Positions 41,713 through 52,366 of a DNA stretch of 64,000 nucleotides are shown here, piece after piece (positions within the stretch are counted from its first letter, which is position 1; each line of letters opens with the position of its first letter). The notes under the pieces were generated by a model that searched no databases, was not told where the DNA came from, and worked only from the letters and a program-made list of their open reading frames with translations. The stretch is from Polyangium jinanense (GTDB lineage: Bacteria; Myxococcota; Polyangia; Polyangiales; Polyangiaceae), in contig NZ_JAGTJJ010000049.1 of assembly GCF_028435365.1 (NCBI RefSeq), forward strand, positions 22,506 through 86,505. Reading direction: 5' to 3'. A program made the translations under genes and the position numbers.

Positions 41713-43983
41713 ATGAAAATCGTCTCGAACATCCCGTTCCCCTGTGCGCCTTTGGTCTGGCCGAACCGCTCGCAGGGGTGGGTGTTCACGCTCGTCTGCA
41801 AGGCGACGTTTTCCCTCGCGCCGGGCACGTCCCAGCTCGCCGAGGCGCAAGAAGACATCACCTCCGCCGACGAGCACTGGGACGACGACACGAACCGAAG
41901 CCTGCGCGCGCCCGGCGACCTCGTGCCCTTCAAGCCTCGCGCGGACGTGCTCCTCGTGGGCTCCGCGCACGCGCCGCAGCAGGTCCCCGCGCGCTCGGTC
42001 GTCGCGCGGCTCATCGTCGGCGAGGTCGACAAGTCGATCGAGGTCACCCTGGATCGCTGGTTCCAGCCCGACGGATCCCTCGCCGAGGGGCAACGCTTCG
42101 CGCGCATGCCGCTCGTCTACGAGCGGTCCGGCGGTGGTCCGGACACGGCGAATCCGGTCGGCGTGCGCGCGGGATGGGCCGACGGAATGGGGCGCGTGCG
42201 CGTGCCGAACCTCACGTGGCCGGGCGTCACGGTCCGCGCCCCCGCCGATTACGTCGAGCCCGTCGGGTTCGGCCCGCTCGCGCCCGCGTGGCCCTCCCGG
42301 CGCGAGCGGCTCGGCGCGCTCGCCCGGAGCAGCTTGCCCGAGCGCTGGTACGAATCACACGTCCCCGACGGCTTCGATTTCCGCTATTTCAATGCGGCGC
42401 CGCCGGATCAGCAGACCGATTTCCTGCCCCCGAACGCGCGGATCATCCTCGAAAACTTACACCCGAGCGTGCCGCGGCTCGTCACGAACCTGCCGGGCCT
42501 TCAGCCGGTGTTCCTGATCGAGGGCCGCGGCGCGGCCGCGCAGCCGATGCGCGCCGATACCTTGTGGATCGATACCGATCGGCTGCTCTGCACGCTGACG
42601 TTCCGCGCGCAGATCCCCATGCGCCAGCGCGACGAACCGGGCGAGGTGCGAATCTGGCTCGACAACGCGCCGCCCTCGAAGTCCGCGGCCGCGCCCGAAG
42701 CGCCGTCGCGCCCGCAAAAATCGATCCCCCCGAACGACGACGCGGAGGCGAAATCCGCGAAACCCGTACCGCCGCGGGCCCAGACGATCGCCGATCCGAG
42801 CCTCGCGCAGGCCGCCGCCACGGGGCGTGTCTTGCCGTTTCAGTCGACGCCCAGCCCCGCGCCCGAGGCGCCGGCGGCCCGGCCCTCCCCGGCCGGCGGA
42901 CGCCTGCCCTTCCTGAGTGCGCCGGCCTCCTCGCTGAGCGCGCCGGCCCCCGCGCCCCCGGCGGCGCCGCCGATGTATACGCCCCCGCCCGCGCCCGTCG
43001 CGCCGCCCGCGCCCGTGCCCATCGCGGCGCCCGTGCCGCCCGCGCCCGTCGCGCCGCCCGTGCACGATGCCCAGGCGACGCTCGGCGGCCTCGCGGCGGC
43101 CTCCGATGCGGCGGCCGTCGCCGCGCCGCGCCCCGAGCCGGCCCCGCCCGCGATATCGACGAGCGCGCCTGCGCGGCGCCGCGCGCCGACCTCGGAATAC
43201 GTCGATCTGATCTGGTTCGACGAGCGCGCCCCACAACGCGTGCGTCAGCAATCGGCGTGGGCCTCGTACGTGCGGGATCCGCAGCGCCCGACGGAGTGGC
43301 TCACGGGCGAGGAACCGGAGGAACCGACGCAGGCCATGACCGATCGGCGCGACATTCGGCGCGCGCTCGGCCGCGTGCCTCCGCTCGACGCGGTCGGCAT
43401 TGCCCGCGTGATGGAGGAGGCCATCGACGAGGATGGGATCTTCGAACAGCCGCTCGTCCTCGTGAATGGCGAGCTCGTGATGACCTGCGACCCGCTGGAG
43501 ACGCTGAAAACGACGATCGCCGTGGCCTCGCAGCTCGCGGGGGTAGACAAGCGGCTGAAGGAGGCGCTCGACGCGGCGGAGGAGCTTTGCCGGGGGCCGC
43601 GGAGCGCGGCGGTGCCTCTGCTCGAGGGCGCGCTGTCACGCGTGCGGCAGGCGTTTGCCCAGGCCAATCGGTCGCTCGCGTCGGATTACCTCGAAACGAC
43701 GGCGCAGCGCATTCTGATCGAGGAGCGGCATTACCTCAGGCGCAAGCTCTTCGGCGGGGAGCACATCGGGGGAATACTCTCTCTGGGCAGCGGATCGCCT
43801 TTGCCGACGTACATGCCGGAGGCGCTCGCCGAGAAGCTGCCGCTCTTCCCGAAGTTCCGCGTCCGCGCCATTGCCGAGCCGCACCCGCAGCAGGATCCGG
43901 CGGACAATGAGCCGATCACGCTGCGGGTGCTTGCACTGGGTCGCGTGGTGCAATCGCAGCCCGCGGGGCGCGGCGGGCGGTAG
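41713..43983 (+). CDS. DUF2169 domain protein, type VI secretion-associated
   Basis: 756 residues. Residues 1-300 fit DUF2169 (N-terminal IPFPCAPLVWPNRSQGWVFTLVCKATFSL, then DVLLVGSAHAPQQ and a long beta-rich stretch). It is followed by a Pro/Ala-rich linker (about 320-470) and a helical C-terminal domain (YVDLIWFDERAPQRVRQQSAW, then helices to LGRVVQSQPA). DUF2169 proteins are encoded next to VgrG, PAAR or Rhs genes, where they are thought to act as effector-loading adaptors. GGGGG 3 bases before the ATG is the ribosome site. It is convergent with the PAAR gene, with a 2-base gap. The combined evidence supports a role in type VI effector assembly; the molecular function is not settled. Confidence 0.8.
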   Translation: MKIVSNIPFPCAPLVWPNRSQGWVFTLVCKATFSLAPGTSQLAEAQEDITSADEHWDDDTNRSLRAPGDLVPFKPRADVLLVGSAHAPQQVPARSVVARLIVGEVDKSIEVTLDRWFQPDGSLAEGQRFARMPLVYERSGGGPDTANPVGVRAGWADGMGRVRVPNLTWPGVTVRAPADYVEPVGFGPLAPAWPSRRERLGALARSSLPERWYESHVPDGFDFRYFNAAPPDQQTDFLPPNARIILENLHPSVPRLVTNLPGLQPVFLIEGRGAAAQPMRADTLWIDTDRLLCTLTFRAQIPMRQRDEPGEVRIWLDNAPPSKSAAAPEAPSRPQKSIPPNDDAEAKSAKPVPPRAQTIADPSLAQAAATGRVLPFQSTPSPAPEAPAARPSPAGGRLPFLSAPASSLSAPAPAPPAAPPMYTPPPAPVAPPAPVPIAAPVPPAPVAPPVHDAQATLGGLAAASDAAAVAAPRPEPAPPAISTSAPARRRAPTSEYVDLIWFDERAPQRVRQQSAWASYVRDPQRPTEWLTGEEPEEPTQAMTDRRDIRRALGRVPPLDAVGIARVMEEAIDEDGIFEQPLVLVNGELVMTCDPLETLKTTIAVASQLAGVDKRLKEALDAAEELCRGPRSAAVPLLEGALSRVRQAFAQANRSLASDYLETTAQRILIEERHYLRRKLFGGEHIGGILSLGSGSPLPTYMPEALAEKLPLFPKFRVRAIAEPHPQQDPADNEPITLRVLALGRVVQSQPAGRGGR

Positions 43984-43985
43984 GG

Positions 43986-45131
<1,146 letters not shown>

Positions 45132-45144
45132 CGCCCTACCCTCC

Positions 45145-45576
45145 TCAGGCCCCCGAGGGCCGCGCGCGTAACGTGAACGTGGACGCCGCCCGCTCGAACA
45201 TCGCGTCGACCTCGGCCTCCTGCGTCGCCGTTCCCTTGACGCCCAGCACGAAGAACCGCCCCCCGATCACAAACGAGAGCGCCCGCTGATACACCTTGCG
45301 CGACGACTCCTCGTACGTGACCCTCGTGTCGATCCCGGGCAAACCCCCGCAGACGCGATCCACGCGCCCGAGGAGCTCGAAGAACGGCAGCTTCCGCCGC
45401 TGCTCCACGATCACCTCCTCCAGGCTCGCCGCGAGGTCCCGGTTCCCGCGCTCGGCCCGCGACAAACCCACCCGGATCAAACCCTCCGGGCGCGGATACT
45501 CGAGCATGTTGATGCTCGCGTCGGTCCAGTTCGCCGGCAGCTCGAAGCCCGCTTCCTGCGTCTGATAAAAGCCCAA
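45145..45576 (-). CDS. DUF1795/DcrB-like protein, EagR-type chaperone candidate (second copy)
   Basis: A 143-residue cytoplasmic protein of the DUF1795/DcrB-like fold. An N-terminal beta strand (EAGFELPANWTD) and repeated strand-helix pattern end in GRFFVLGVKGTATQEAEVDAMFERAASTFTLR. EagR proteins with this domain bind the membrane helices of TM-PAAR type VI effectors. It is paralogous to the gene just upstream (16-base gap) and precedes the TM-PAAR gene by 13 bases. The duplication suggests one chaperone for each membrane segment or a heterodimer. Confidence 0.75.
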   Translation of the reverse strand: MGFYQTQEAGFELPANWTDASINMLEYPRPEGLIRVGLSRAERGNRDLAASLEEVIVEQRRKLPFFELLGRVDRVCGGLPGIDTRVTYEESSRKVYQRALSFVIGGRFFVLGVKGTATQEAEVDAMFERAASTFTLRARPSGA

Positions 45577-45591
45577 AGCTCCTCCTCCGCC

Positions 45592-46020
45592 TCAACGCTT
45601 CTTCAGGCGCAAGCTCGAGATGAATCGCTCGACGAGCGCATCGCATTGCGCGCTCTGCGACCGCATCGACGTCGCGATGACCGTGAGCAACGTGCCGTAA
45701 TGGCCCACGAAAAAACATCGCTGATAGACCGGCACGGTGCCCTGCACCGCGTGGATCCGCGCCTCCCGGCCGGGCAGCGCGCCGAGGGCACGATCCCGCT
45801 GCCCGAGGACCTTCATCCCCGGCACCTTCGCCGCGAGCTCCTTCACGAGCCGCGAGGCCTGCTGCGACACCGTCTCCTCCGTGCGCGGCTCCCGCGTCAC
45901 GAGCAGGCTCTGCCGCGTCGCCTGCATGAGCCCCGCAGGCGGCGTGAACAGGTTCATGCTGCGATCGACGTACCCGTCGGGCACCTCGAACGAAAACTCG
46001 TCGACCTCGTAGACCGCCAT
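45592..46020 (-). CDS. DUF1795/DcrB-like protein, EagR-type chaperone candidate (first copy)
   Basis: A 142-residue paralogue of the following gene. DUF1795 features include FSFEVPDGYVDRS near the start, a central helix-strand, and YQRCFFVGHYGTLLTVIATS near the end. The start is at the ATG at 46020; a GTG three bases upstream is an alternative, and both follow a short-spaced GAGG. It begins just after the ATPase stop (4-base gap). A chaperone role for the TM-PAAR protein is inferred from the family and the position. Confidence 0.75.
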   Translation of the reverse strand: MAVYEVDEFSFEVPDGYVDRSMNLFTPPAGLMQATRQSLLVTREPRTEETVSQQASRLVKELAAKVPGMKVLGQRDRALGALPGREARIHAVQGTVPVYQRCFFVGHYGTLLTVIATSMRSQSAQCDALVERFISSLRLKKR

Positions 46021-46024
46021 CACC

Positions 46025-46981
46025 TCACCCGAGCCGGATCACTTGATCCGCCTGCACGCTCGACACGAGCGCCGCCGATTGCGTCGCCACGATGAGCTGG
46101 TTGTCCGCGCCGAGCGTCGCGAGCGCCTTCACGAACTCGCGCGCTTCCACGTCGCCGAGGTGCTTCTCCGGCGTGTCGACGAGCACGATCGATTGACCGA
46201 TGCCCGCCCGCACGAATGTCGTCGCGAAGAGCAGCGCGTCGAGCTCGCTGTCCGAGAGCTGCGCGATGCTGTACGCCCTGCGCCGTCCGTCGAGGAACAC
46301 CGGCAGCATCGCGTCCCCCGCCTTGTAGAGCCCTCCGAGTTCCTTCGTCGGGCAAAGCGCCTCGAACGCCTTTTTGATGCGTCCCTTTGGCTTTGGTTTG
46401 CCCTCGGCGTCCACGTCGAGCCCGAGCCCCGCCTCCACGATGAACCGCACGAGCCCCGCGTACTTCGTGTCGTCGCGGCCGAGCCTCACCATACGATCGA
46501 GGCTGTCTCCGGCCGATTTCGACAGATCGATCGTCGACCCGAGGGGCAGCCTCCGCGAGGCGTGGAAATACTCGACCTTCCCGAACGCCGGCTCCGGGAT
46601 GTACTCCGAGAGCAACGCCGCGAGCGCCGGATCCGGCTCCGGCGGATCGACCACGAGGTCGCCGAAGATCGACTCGCTCACGAATGCGCGTTTGCCCGTG
46701 CCGTACCGATCTCGCTCCCCATTCGAGAGCTCCCATTCGACGCGCACCTTCGCCGTGCTCACGCCGGGGCGCAGGAAACTCGACGGCGGCGCGGCGGGGC
46801 CATACGGGCCAACCTGCTCCTTCGCCGCGACGATCGCTTCGAGGAAGCTCGTCTTGCCGCTCGCGCGCGGGCCGGTCACGACCACGAGCTCGTGGGCGCT
46901 GTCCGTGCGCGGATCGGTCAGGGAAAACTCCTGGTCCGGCAAACCCCGGAATCCGTCGACGCGTACTTTGCGAACCCTCAT
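46025..46981 (-). CDS. ABC/SMC-like ATPase in vgrG operon
   Basis: 318 residues. Walker A is GPRASGKTSFLEA (near residue 40), the signature-like stretch YSIAQLSDSELDALLFATTFV lies in the last third, and Walker B is SIVLVDTPEKHLG. The family is the small AAA/ABC-type ATPases (RecF/SMC-like heads without coiled coil). The start overlaps the VgrG stop by 4 bases (ATGA), so it is translationally coupled to vgrG. Such an ATPase is not a standard type VI accessory. It may act in effector loading or in regulation. No partner protein other than the neighbours is evident. Confidence 0.75.
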   Translation of the reverse strand: MRVRKVRVDGFRGLPDQEFSLTDPRTDSAHELVVVTGPRASGKTSFLEAIVAAKEQVGPYGPAAPPSSFLRPGVSTAKVRVEWELSNGERDRYGTGKRAFVSESIFGDLVVDPPEPDPALAALLSEYIPEPAFGKVEYFHASRRLPLGSTIDLSKSAGDSLDRMVRLGRDDTKYAGLVRFIVEAGLGLDVDAEGKPKPKGRIKKAFEALCPTKELGGLYKAGDAMLPVFLDGRRRAYSIAQLSDSELDALLFATTFVRAGIGQSIVLVDTPEKHLGDVEAREFVKALATLGADNQLIVATQSAALVSSVQADQVIRLG

Positions 46982-48951
46982 GGCGCTCCGATGTATCCGG
47001 TGATGGTCGTGGCGTCCCCGATCGCGTCGGGCTGCGGCGGATTGGGAACGGACGTATCGCCCGGGTTGATGTGCACGAGCGGGGCCTCGATCGTGATCTT
47101 GCCCGGCGTGATCAGGATGAACGAGTTCGGCGCCGTGGAGAGCACGATCTTCTCCGGGCTGAAGAGCGTGAGCGCCTTGTTCGACATGTGCGTCGCCGTG
47201 CCGTTCACCGCCTGCGTGAGGATGTTTTCCCCGACCTGGTGCTGCTGATCGAGCTTGACCCGCACCGTGCGTTTTTTCGCGACCTTCACCGACTGCTCGC
47301 CGACCACGGACTCCGTGTCGTTGTTGCCGACGTTGTGCGTGCGGTCGTTCTGGATGTTGAACCGCATATCGTGCTTCACGAGGCCCGTGAAGTCGCGCTC
47401 GGCCTGGAGCCGCATGAGCTCGCGGCCCGCGGCGTCCTCGAACATGAGCTCGTTGTACCCGCCCGTCGCCGGCGACGACGCCGATCGGAGCCCGCTCTGC
47501 GTCTTGTTCGCCGGCAGCGGATACGGCACCTTTTGCAGATTCGTGAACACGCGCCCCACGATGATGGGCCGGTCCGGATCACCGCCGAGGAAATCGACGA
47601 TCACCTCCTGGCCGATGCGCGGAAGCTGCACGCCGCCGTAGCCCGCGCCGCCCCACGATTGGCTCACGTGGATCCAGCATGAGCTATCCTGGTTCATCTG
47701 GCTCTCGCGGTCCCAGTGGAAATGGACCCGCACGCGGCCGAACTCGTCGGTATGAATCTCCTCGCCCGCGGGCCCGACGACCGTCGCGCTCTCCACGCCG
47801 CTCACCTTTGGCTTCGGCGTGACGAGCGGCGGGCGGTAGTGGATCTCGGCGCTGCGCGTCTCGAGCTTGTGGACCCACTCGCCGAACGACGTGCCCTCGT
47901 AGGTCGAATGCACCACGAGCAGCCGATTCGACAACTCGCGCCGCGGATGATCGACGACACGCATCACGGTCCCGGGCCGGAGCTCGACGAGGTTCGTGCG
48001 GAACGTGGCCTTGCGGGCCTCGACGCGCTTCGCCTCCAGGCGGATCCGCGCGATGCGCTTGGCCTCCGACTCGTCGTGACGCGCCGCGCCTTTGTCGTCG
48101 GCGCTCGGCGTCGGCTCGCGCCCGTCGGTGCGGAAGAGGAACGCGCCCGGCACGTAATGAAACCGCTCCATCTGCTGCTCGAAGGCCTCGCCCTCGGCGT
48201 GCGTGCCCATGAGCTTGTAGTTCGCCGGCCGCCGGTAATCGTGGTCGAAGATCGTGTACTTGCCCGGCCGCGTGCGTTGCCCGACACGCACCTCGGTCAC
48301 GAACTCGAGATCCTTGTCCACCATCGGTTTGTCCACGAACCGGACGGCGGGCTCACGCGGCGGATTGTCCTGCGGTGCGTCATGAAGGACGAGCACCGTG
48401 TCCTCGCCCTGCTGGTCGAAGTAAAATGTGATCCCCGCATCCTCGAGCAGCCGGCAGACGAAAGCGTAATCGCTCTCGCCGTACTGCACCCGATATTTGC
48501 GTTTCTTGTAGGCGGCCGCGTCGACCTTCTGCACGGGCTCGATGCCCCACTCGCGGAGGACCTGCAGCACGACGTCGAGGTCCGAAAGCTGCTGGAACAT
48601 GCGGTGGTTGCGCCGCTGCGTGAGGAACCAGAGCTTCGGCACGATCACGAGCTCGTACGTGGAGAGCCCGGCCTCCTCCGACTCGATCTGCTGGATGTGA
48701 TGGCAGATCCCGCCCCAGGTGCGGTACGCGGAGGCGAGGAGCCGGTCGCGGGAGAGCGTGAACGTCGCCTCCCGCCCGAGCACGGCCTCGAAGTCGATCT
48801 CGGGGTTCGGCGAGAGCGCCACGAGGCGGACCTCGAAGAGATCCGACACGCGCTCCGTGACCTGGAACTTGCGCACATCGAGCGTGTCCCCCGACGCGAC
48901 CTCCACGTGCAAGTTGGGCCGCAAGGCCTCCGTGGGCGAGAACATCACCAT
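46978..48951 (-). CDS. vgrG: Type VI secretion spike protein VgrG (TssI)
   Basis: 657 residues. The N-terminal gp27-like part runs from LHVEVASGDTLDVRKFQVTERVSDLFEVRLVAL through a phage-tail-hub fold. An OB-fold gp5-like domain follows (GRVRVHFHWDRESQMNQDSSCWIHVSQSWGG, then QEVIVDFLGGDPDRPIIVGRVF) and then a C-terminal beta-helix that ends soon after, without a fused effector. The start ATG at 48951 is preceded by GAGGAG at 8 bases. Sequence upstream in frame is antisense to the malic enzyme and is not part of it. The protein forms the trimeric spike that carries PAAR effectors. No structural type VI genes (tssB/C/K etc.) lie in this window, so this is an orphan vgrG cassette using a distant apparatus. 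Confidence 0.92.
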   Translation of the reverse strand: MVMFSPTEALRPNLHVEVASGDTLDVRKFQVTERVSDLFEVRLVALSPNPEIDFEAVLGREATFTLSRDRLLASAYRTWGGICHHIQQIESEEAGLSTYELVIVPKLWFLTQRRNHRMFQQLSDLDVVLQVLREWGIEPVQKVDAAAYKKRKYRVQYGESDYAFVCRLLEDAGITFYFDQQGEDTVLVLHDAPQDNPPREPAVRFVDKPMVDKDLEFVTEVRVGQRTRPGKYTIFDHDYRRPANYKLMGTHAEGEAFEQQMERFHYVPGAFLFRTDGREPTPSADDKGAARHDESEAKRIARIRLEAKRVEARKATFRTNLVELRPGTVMRVVDHPRRELSNRLLVVHSTYEGTSFGEWVHKLETRSAEIHYRPPLVTPKPKVSGVESATVVGPAGEEIHTDEFGRVRVHFHWDRESQMNQDSSCWIHVSQSWGGAGYGGVQLPRIGQEVIVDFLGGDPDRPIIVGRVFTNLQKVPYPLPANKTQSGLRSASSPATGGYNELMFEDAAGRELMRLQAERDFTGLVKHDMRFNIQNDRTHNVGNNDTESVVGEQSVKVAKKRTVRVKLDQQHQVGENILTQAVNGTATHMSNKALTLFSPEKIVLSTAPNSFILITPGKITIEAPLVHINPGDTSVPNPPQPDAIGDATTITGYIGAP

Positions 48952-49071
48952 GCTCGTCTCTCCTCGGGCAACGCTACGCGCGGATGATAAGGGAAGATCC
49001 GACGAGACGGAATCTCCTCCTTCCCCAACTTGCTCCCACTCGGCCTTCTTCGTGGTATGGTCCGCGCCCCC

Positions 49072-50424
49072 ATGAGGAAGACGAGCCTCGACACCGTACT
49101 TCGCGTCAAATGCAAACACCGCGTGGGCCAGCTTGCCCGTCTTGCCACGGTCGTGGCCGAGCAGGGCGGTTTGCTTGGTGACATCACCACCTTGCGCATC
49201 GTGGAGAGCGATACCCTGCGCGAGATCACCGTCGAGACCCAGGACGAGGAGCAGCGCGACCGCGTCATCGAGGCCGTGCGCGCCATCGACGGCGTCGAGC
49301 TGATCGACACGATCGACCGCGTCTTCGACCTGCACAAGGGCGGCAAGCTCCACATGACGAGCCGGATCGAGCTCCGTCATCAGCGCGATTTGCGTTACAT
49401 CTACACGCCGGGCGTGGCCCGCGTTGCGCGTGCGATCGAACGGGAGCCCGAGCGCGCGCGGCACCTCACGGGGATCGGGAACTCGGTCGGCATCTTCACG
49501 AACGGCACGCGTGTCCTCGGCCTCGGCAATGTCGGGCCGCTCGCCTCGCTGCCGGTCATGGAAGGAAAGGCCGTCCTTTACGACAAGTTCGTCGGGATCA
49601 GCGCCTCGCCGATCCTCGTCGACACGCTCGATCCGCGGGAGTTCGTGGACACGGTCCTGCGCCTCTCGCTCACGTTCGGCGGCATTCACCTCGAGGACAT
49701 CCGCATCCCGGATTGTTACAAGATCGAGGAAGAGCTCATCGAGCGCCTCGACAAACCCGTCATGCACGACGACCAGCACGGCACGGCCACGGTCGCGCTC
49801 GCCGCGGTGCTCAATGCGTGTAAAATGACGGGCGTCTCGCTGGAAAAGGCGCGCGTCGGGCAGATCGGGCTCGGCGCGGCCGGAAGCGCGATCGCCCGGC
49901 TCATGATGGCGCACGGGGCGCGCGACGTGCTCGTGACGGATCGGTCGGAGGAGGCGATGGCGTGGCTCAAGAGCCTCGGCGCGCACCCGGTCGATCTGCC
50001 GACGCTCATGCGCGAGGCCGATATCGTGATCGCGGCGACCGGGAGGCCGGGGCTCATCGATCCGAAATGGATCCGGCCGGGGCAGGTCATCTTCCCGCTG
50101 TCGAACCCGGACCCCGAGATCGAGCCGGTCGATGCGCTCGCGGCGGGCGCTGCATACTGCAGCGACGGGCGCAGCATCAACAATGCGCTCGCATTCCCGG
50201 GCCTGTTCCGCGGCGCGCTCGCCGTGGAGAGCCGCGCCATCACGCCGGAGATGCGTATCGCGGCGGCGCGCGCGATCGCGTCGTGTGCGGAGAAGGGCGA
50301 GGTCGTTCCCTCGCCGCTCTTGCCGCATGTGCACGAGGCCGTGTGTGAGGCTGTCGTCGAGGCAGCACGCGCGCAGGGGCTCGAAGGGACGGCGCGTCTC
50401 ACGCCCCGCAAGCCTTCGTCGTAA
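49072..50424 (+). CDS. Malic enzyme with N-terminal ACT domain
   Basis: 450 residues. Residues about 8-85 form an ACT domain (RVKCKHRVGQLARLATVVAEQGGLLGDITTLRIVE), a small regulatory fold that often binds amino acids. The malic enzyme core follows: YTPGVARVARAI, KPVMHDDQHGTATVALAAV and the dinucleotide fold VGQIGLGAAGSAIARLM, then SNPDPEIEPVDA. It oxidatively decarboxylates malate to pyruvate with NAD(P)+. The ATG at 49072 is selected at the domain border; ATG 49057 is an alternative. It is divergent from vgrG. The ACT fusion suggests allosteric control of the malate-pyruvate node by an amino acid (inference). The cofactor preference cannot be read with certainty. Confidence 0.9.
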   Translation: MRKTSLDTVLRVKCKHRVGQLARLATVVAEQGGLLGDITTLRIVESDTLREITVETQDEEQRDRVIEAVRAIDGVELIDTIDRVFDLHKGGKLHMTSRIELRHQRDLRYIYTPGVARVARAIEREPERARHLTGIGNSVGIFTNGTRVLGLGNVGPLASLPVMEGKAVLYDKFVGISASPILVDTLDPREFVDTVLRLSLTFGGIHLEDIRIPDCYKIEEELIERLDKPVMHDDQHGTATVALAAVLNACKMTGVSLEKARVGQIGLGAAGSAIARLMMAHGARDVLVTDRSEEAMAWLKSLGAHPVDLPTLMREADIVIAATGRPGLIDPKWIRPGQVIFPLSNPDPEIEPVDALAAGAAYCSDGRSINNALAFPGLFRGALAVESRAITPEMRIAAARAIASCAEKGEVVPSPLLPHVHEAVCEAVVEAARAQGLEGTARLTPRKPSS

Positions 50425-50536
50425 CGGCTCCCTCCCCTCCCTCCCAATCTGCGAAATCCGTGCTCGGCGCGCGCCTGCGCGTGCCATCGCACGTCTCTTG
50501 CCTCCTTTCGCCCTCGAGACACGCGGAGGGCAGACG

Positions 50537-51838
50537 ATGCGCGCGCGACCCTGGGGAATCCTCTACCTGGCGGCGAGCCCTCTGGTGGTCCCGCCCTGCC
50601 CCACCGACCTTCCCGGCTTTCGCGACTGGCACGTGCGAACGACGCACGCCTTCTTTGCCAGTGATCTCGAAGGCGAGATCCTCGACGACATCGGCGCGAC
50701 GCTCAGGCGCTGCAAACGGCAGCTCGAGGCCCTTCCCACCGCCCGAACATGCATGAGCAACTTTTCGAGCTTCTTCGAAGCGGTGACGCAGGACAAACAG
50801 ATGAACGGCCATAAGATGGGCGCATCGATTCCGGACGAACAATACTTCTCCGAAATGCCGTACCCCGAGATGCTGGAGCTACCGGCGGAGCTGAAGGACC
50901 AGCCATTTCTACGGTGGCTCGACAAGAACGACGACGCATCCCTCACGAGCGCGCTCCAGTACATCGATGGGATCAACAAGACGATCTCCGACCCACGACT
51001 CGAATGGATCGCTTTCATCTACACGTCACAACATCTGCCCACCCCCGACGGCACGCGTTCGCTCGGCCGGTTTTTCGTCTACGTTCCGCGCAAAGACTTC
51101 GACCAGTACATCCAGTTCGGGCTCCAGCAGGATCCCGCCGGCGAGCTGCCCAAGGGCGTCTCGGTCGTGGCCGTCCAGAAAACGGAGGCGGGAACGGGCA
51201 TGACGCTGAAAACGCCGCGCGCGAGATTGAAGGATTTCTGGCGAAAGCGAGACGGCGGCAGGATCGAGATCGGCACACGACTCGACGAAACCGGCATCGC
51301 CGAGAACTGCTACGCTTGTCACAAGCAGGCCACCCTTCCCATCACGCCCGATCCCCTCCAATTCGACGAAACTCGCTTCGGCGAGAAGCTCAGGGCGGTG
51401 AACGCGCGGATGGCGAGTCATGGCGCCATCGACCTCGACGGATTCACGCGCTCGGACTACGGGCCGCCGATGGGTCCCCGGACCTCGCCGCTGCGAACAC
51501 CGGAATTCCTCGCCGCCTGCTCCGCCGGACTCGTCGAACCGGAGCGGCTCGCACGGCTCGGAGAGGCCATGCAATGCGCCCATTGCCACGATGGCCTTCT
51601 ACGCGGGGAGCTGAATTATCCGAGCGGGATCCGTTTGCAGCCCCAGGGCGGGACGCTGGTGAGCTTTTATGTCGTGAACCACCAGAAGATGCCGCTCGGC
51701 GTGACCGACCTCTCCGTGTCCGAGCGAAAAGCCCTGGTGAAATGCCTGAATGACGAGTACTATCGGGGTTTCGGCGAACAGCCCGGGCTCCTCGAAGCGT
51801 GGATGCTAGAGGAGGAGTGCTGGCGGGCTAGCCAGTGA
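50537..51838 (+). CDS. Diheme cytochrome c-like secreted protein
   Basis: 433 residues with an N-terminal hydrophobic stretch that could be a signal peptide (ALA-type end not clear; Pro-rich VVPPC follows). Two heme-binding CxxCH motifs are visible: CYACH at 258-262 and CAHCH at 347-351. The second lies in a small c-type-like domain (QCAHCHDGLLRGELNYPSGIR). GGAGGG lies 6 bases before the ATG at 50537. An electron-transfer or peroxidase-like function in the periplasm is likely, but the redox partner is unknown. Its last 11 bases overlap the convergent RelE-like gene. Confidence 0.75.
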   Translation: MRARPWGILYLAASPLVVPPCPTDLPGFRDWHVRTTHAFFASDLEGEILDDIGATLRRCKRQLEALPTARTCMSNFSSFFEAVTQDKQMNGHKMGASIPDEQYFSEMPYPEMLELPAELKDQPFLRWLDKNDDASLTSALQYIDGINKTISDPRLEWIAFIYTSQHLPTPDGTRSLGRFFVYVPRKDFDQYIQFGLQQDPAGELPKGVSVVAVQKTEAGTGMTLKTPRARLKDFWRKRDGGRIEIGTRLDETGIAENCYACHKQATLPITPDPLQFDETRFGEKLRAVNARMASHGAIDLDGFTRSDYGPPMGPRTSPLRTPEFLAACSAGLVEPERLARLGEAMQCAHCHDGLLRGELNYPSGIRLQPQGGTLVSFYVVNHQKMPLGVTDLSVSERKALVKCLNDEYYRGFGEQPGLLEAWMLEEECWRASQ

Positions 51839-52310
51839 TCGCCACGACGGTCACCACCATCCCCTGCACCTTGTAAAGCAAGCGCCGCATGCCCATGCGG
51901 TTTTGCAGGTGTCCATCCTTTCGACCGTGAAGCGCCATCACCCCGCGCGGCACCGGATCGAAGGCGAGCGCGTCGATCTCCAGCGACACTTCCTCCCGCT
52001 CGGCTGCCTCGAGTGCTTCGAGGTCTCGCGCTGCGCGCGCGAAGAGCTCGATGTCGCGAACGTCCCTCCCCCGCCCGCGCCGGCTCGCGCGCGCTGCGTT
52101 GCCTCGCCAGGACGTCGGCTCCTCGTTGCCTTGCTCGGCCCAGGCCGCGGAGATCGCCTCGTCGTCGATGCGCAGCTCGAGCTCCGCGGTGATCTTGGCC
52201 ATGAGATCCGCGGGGAGCGGCGTGTCCCCTTTCGAGAGCCGCCTCGCGAGCGCCGCGAGCACCTCTGCCTGTGCGGCCCGTACGTCCTTGTCTCCGCGCT
52301 TTTCTTTCAT
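51828..52310 (-). CDS. RelE/ParE-like protein fused to an antitoxin-like N-terminus
   Basis: 160 residues. The C-terminal 75 residues fit the RelE/ParE toxin fold: AARDLEALEAAEREEVSLEIDALAFDPVPRGVMALHGRKDGHLQNRMGMRRLLYKVQGMVVTVVAI. The N-terminal 85 residues are helical, and a stretch AELELRIDDEAISAAWAEQ is reminiscent of PF09720-type (Unstab_antitox) addiction-module antitoxins. One polypeptide would therefore join an antitoxin-like and an mRNA-interferase- or gyrase-targeting toxin-like part. No separate antitoxin gene is next to it. It might be a self-inhibited regulator or a degenerate module. The toxin fold is more secure than the antitoxin similarity. Confidence 0.65.
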   Translation of the reverse strand: MKEKRGDKDVRAAQAEVLAALARRLSKGDTPLPADLMAKITAELELRIDDEAISAAWAEQGNEEPTSWRGNAARASRRGRGRDVRDIELFARAARDLEALEAAEREEVSLEIDALAFDPVPRGVMALHGRKDGHLQNRMGMRRLLYKVQGMVVTVVAITG

Positions 52311-52366
52311 CGGGCCTACGATACACGAACGTGCCCGCGGCGCGCATCCCGTGGTAGGGTCGGGCC

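Noticed and set aside
48952..50487. N-terminal extension of VgrG antisense to the malic enzyme
   Set aside because: The VgrG family starts at the ATG at 48951 with a strong ribosome site. The upstream frame is antisense to a well-supported enzyme gene.
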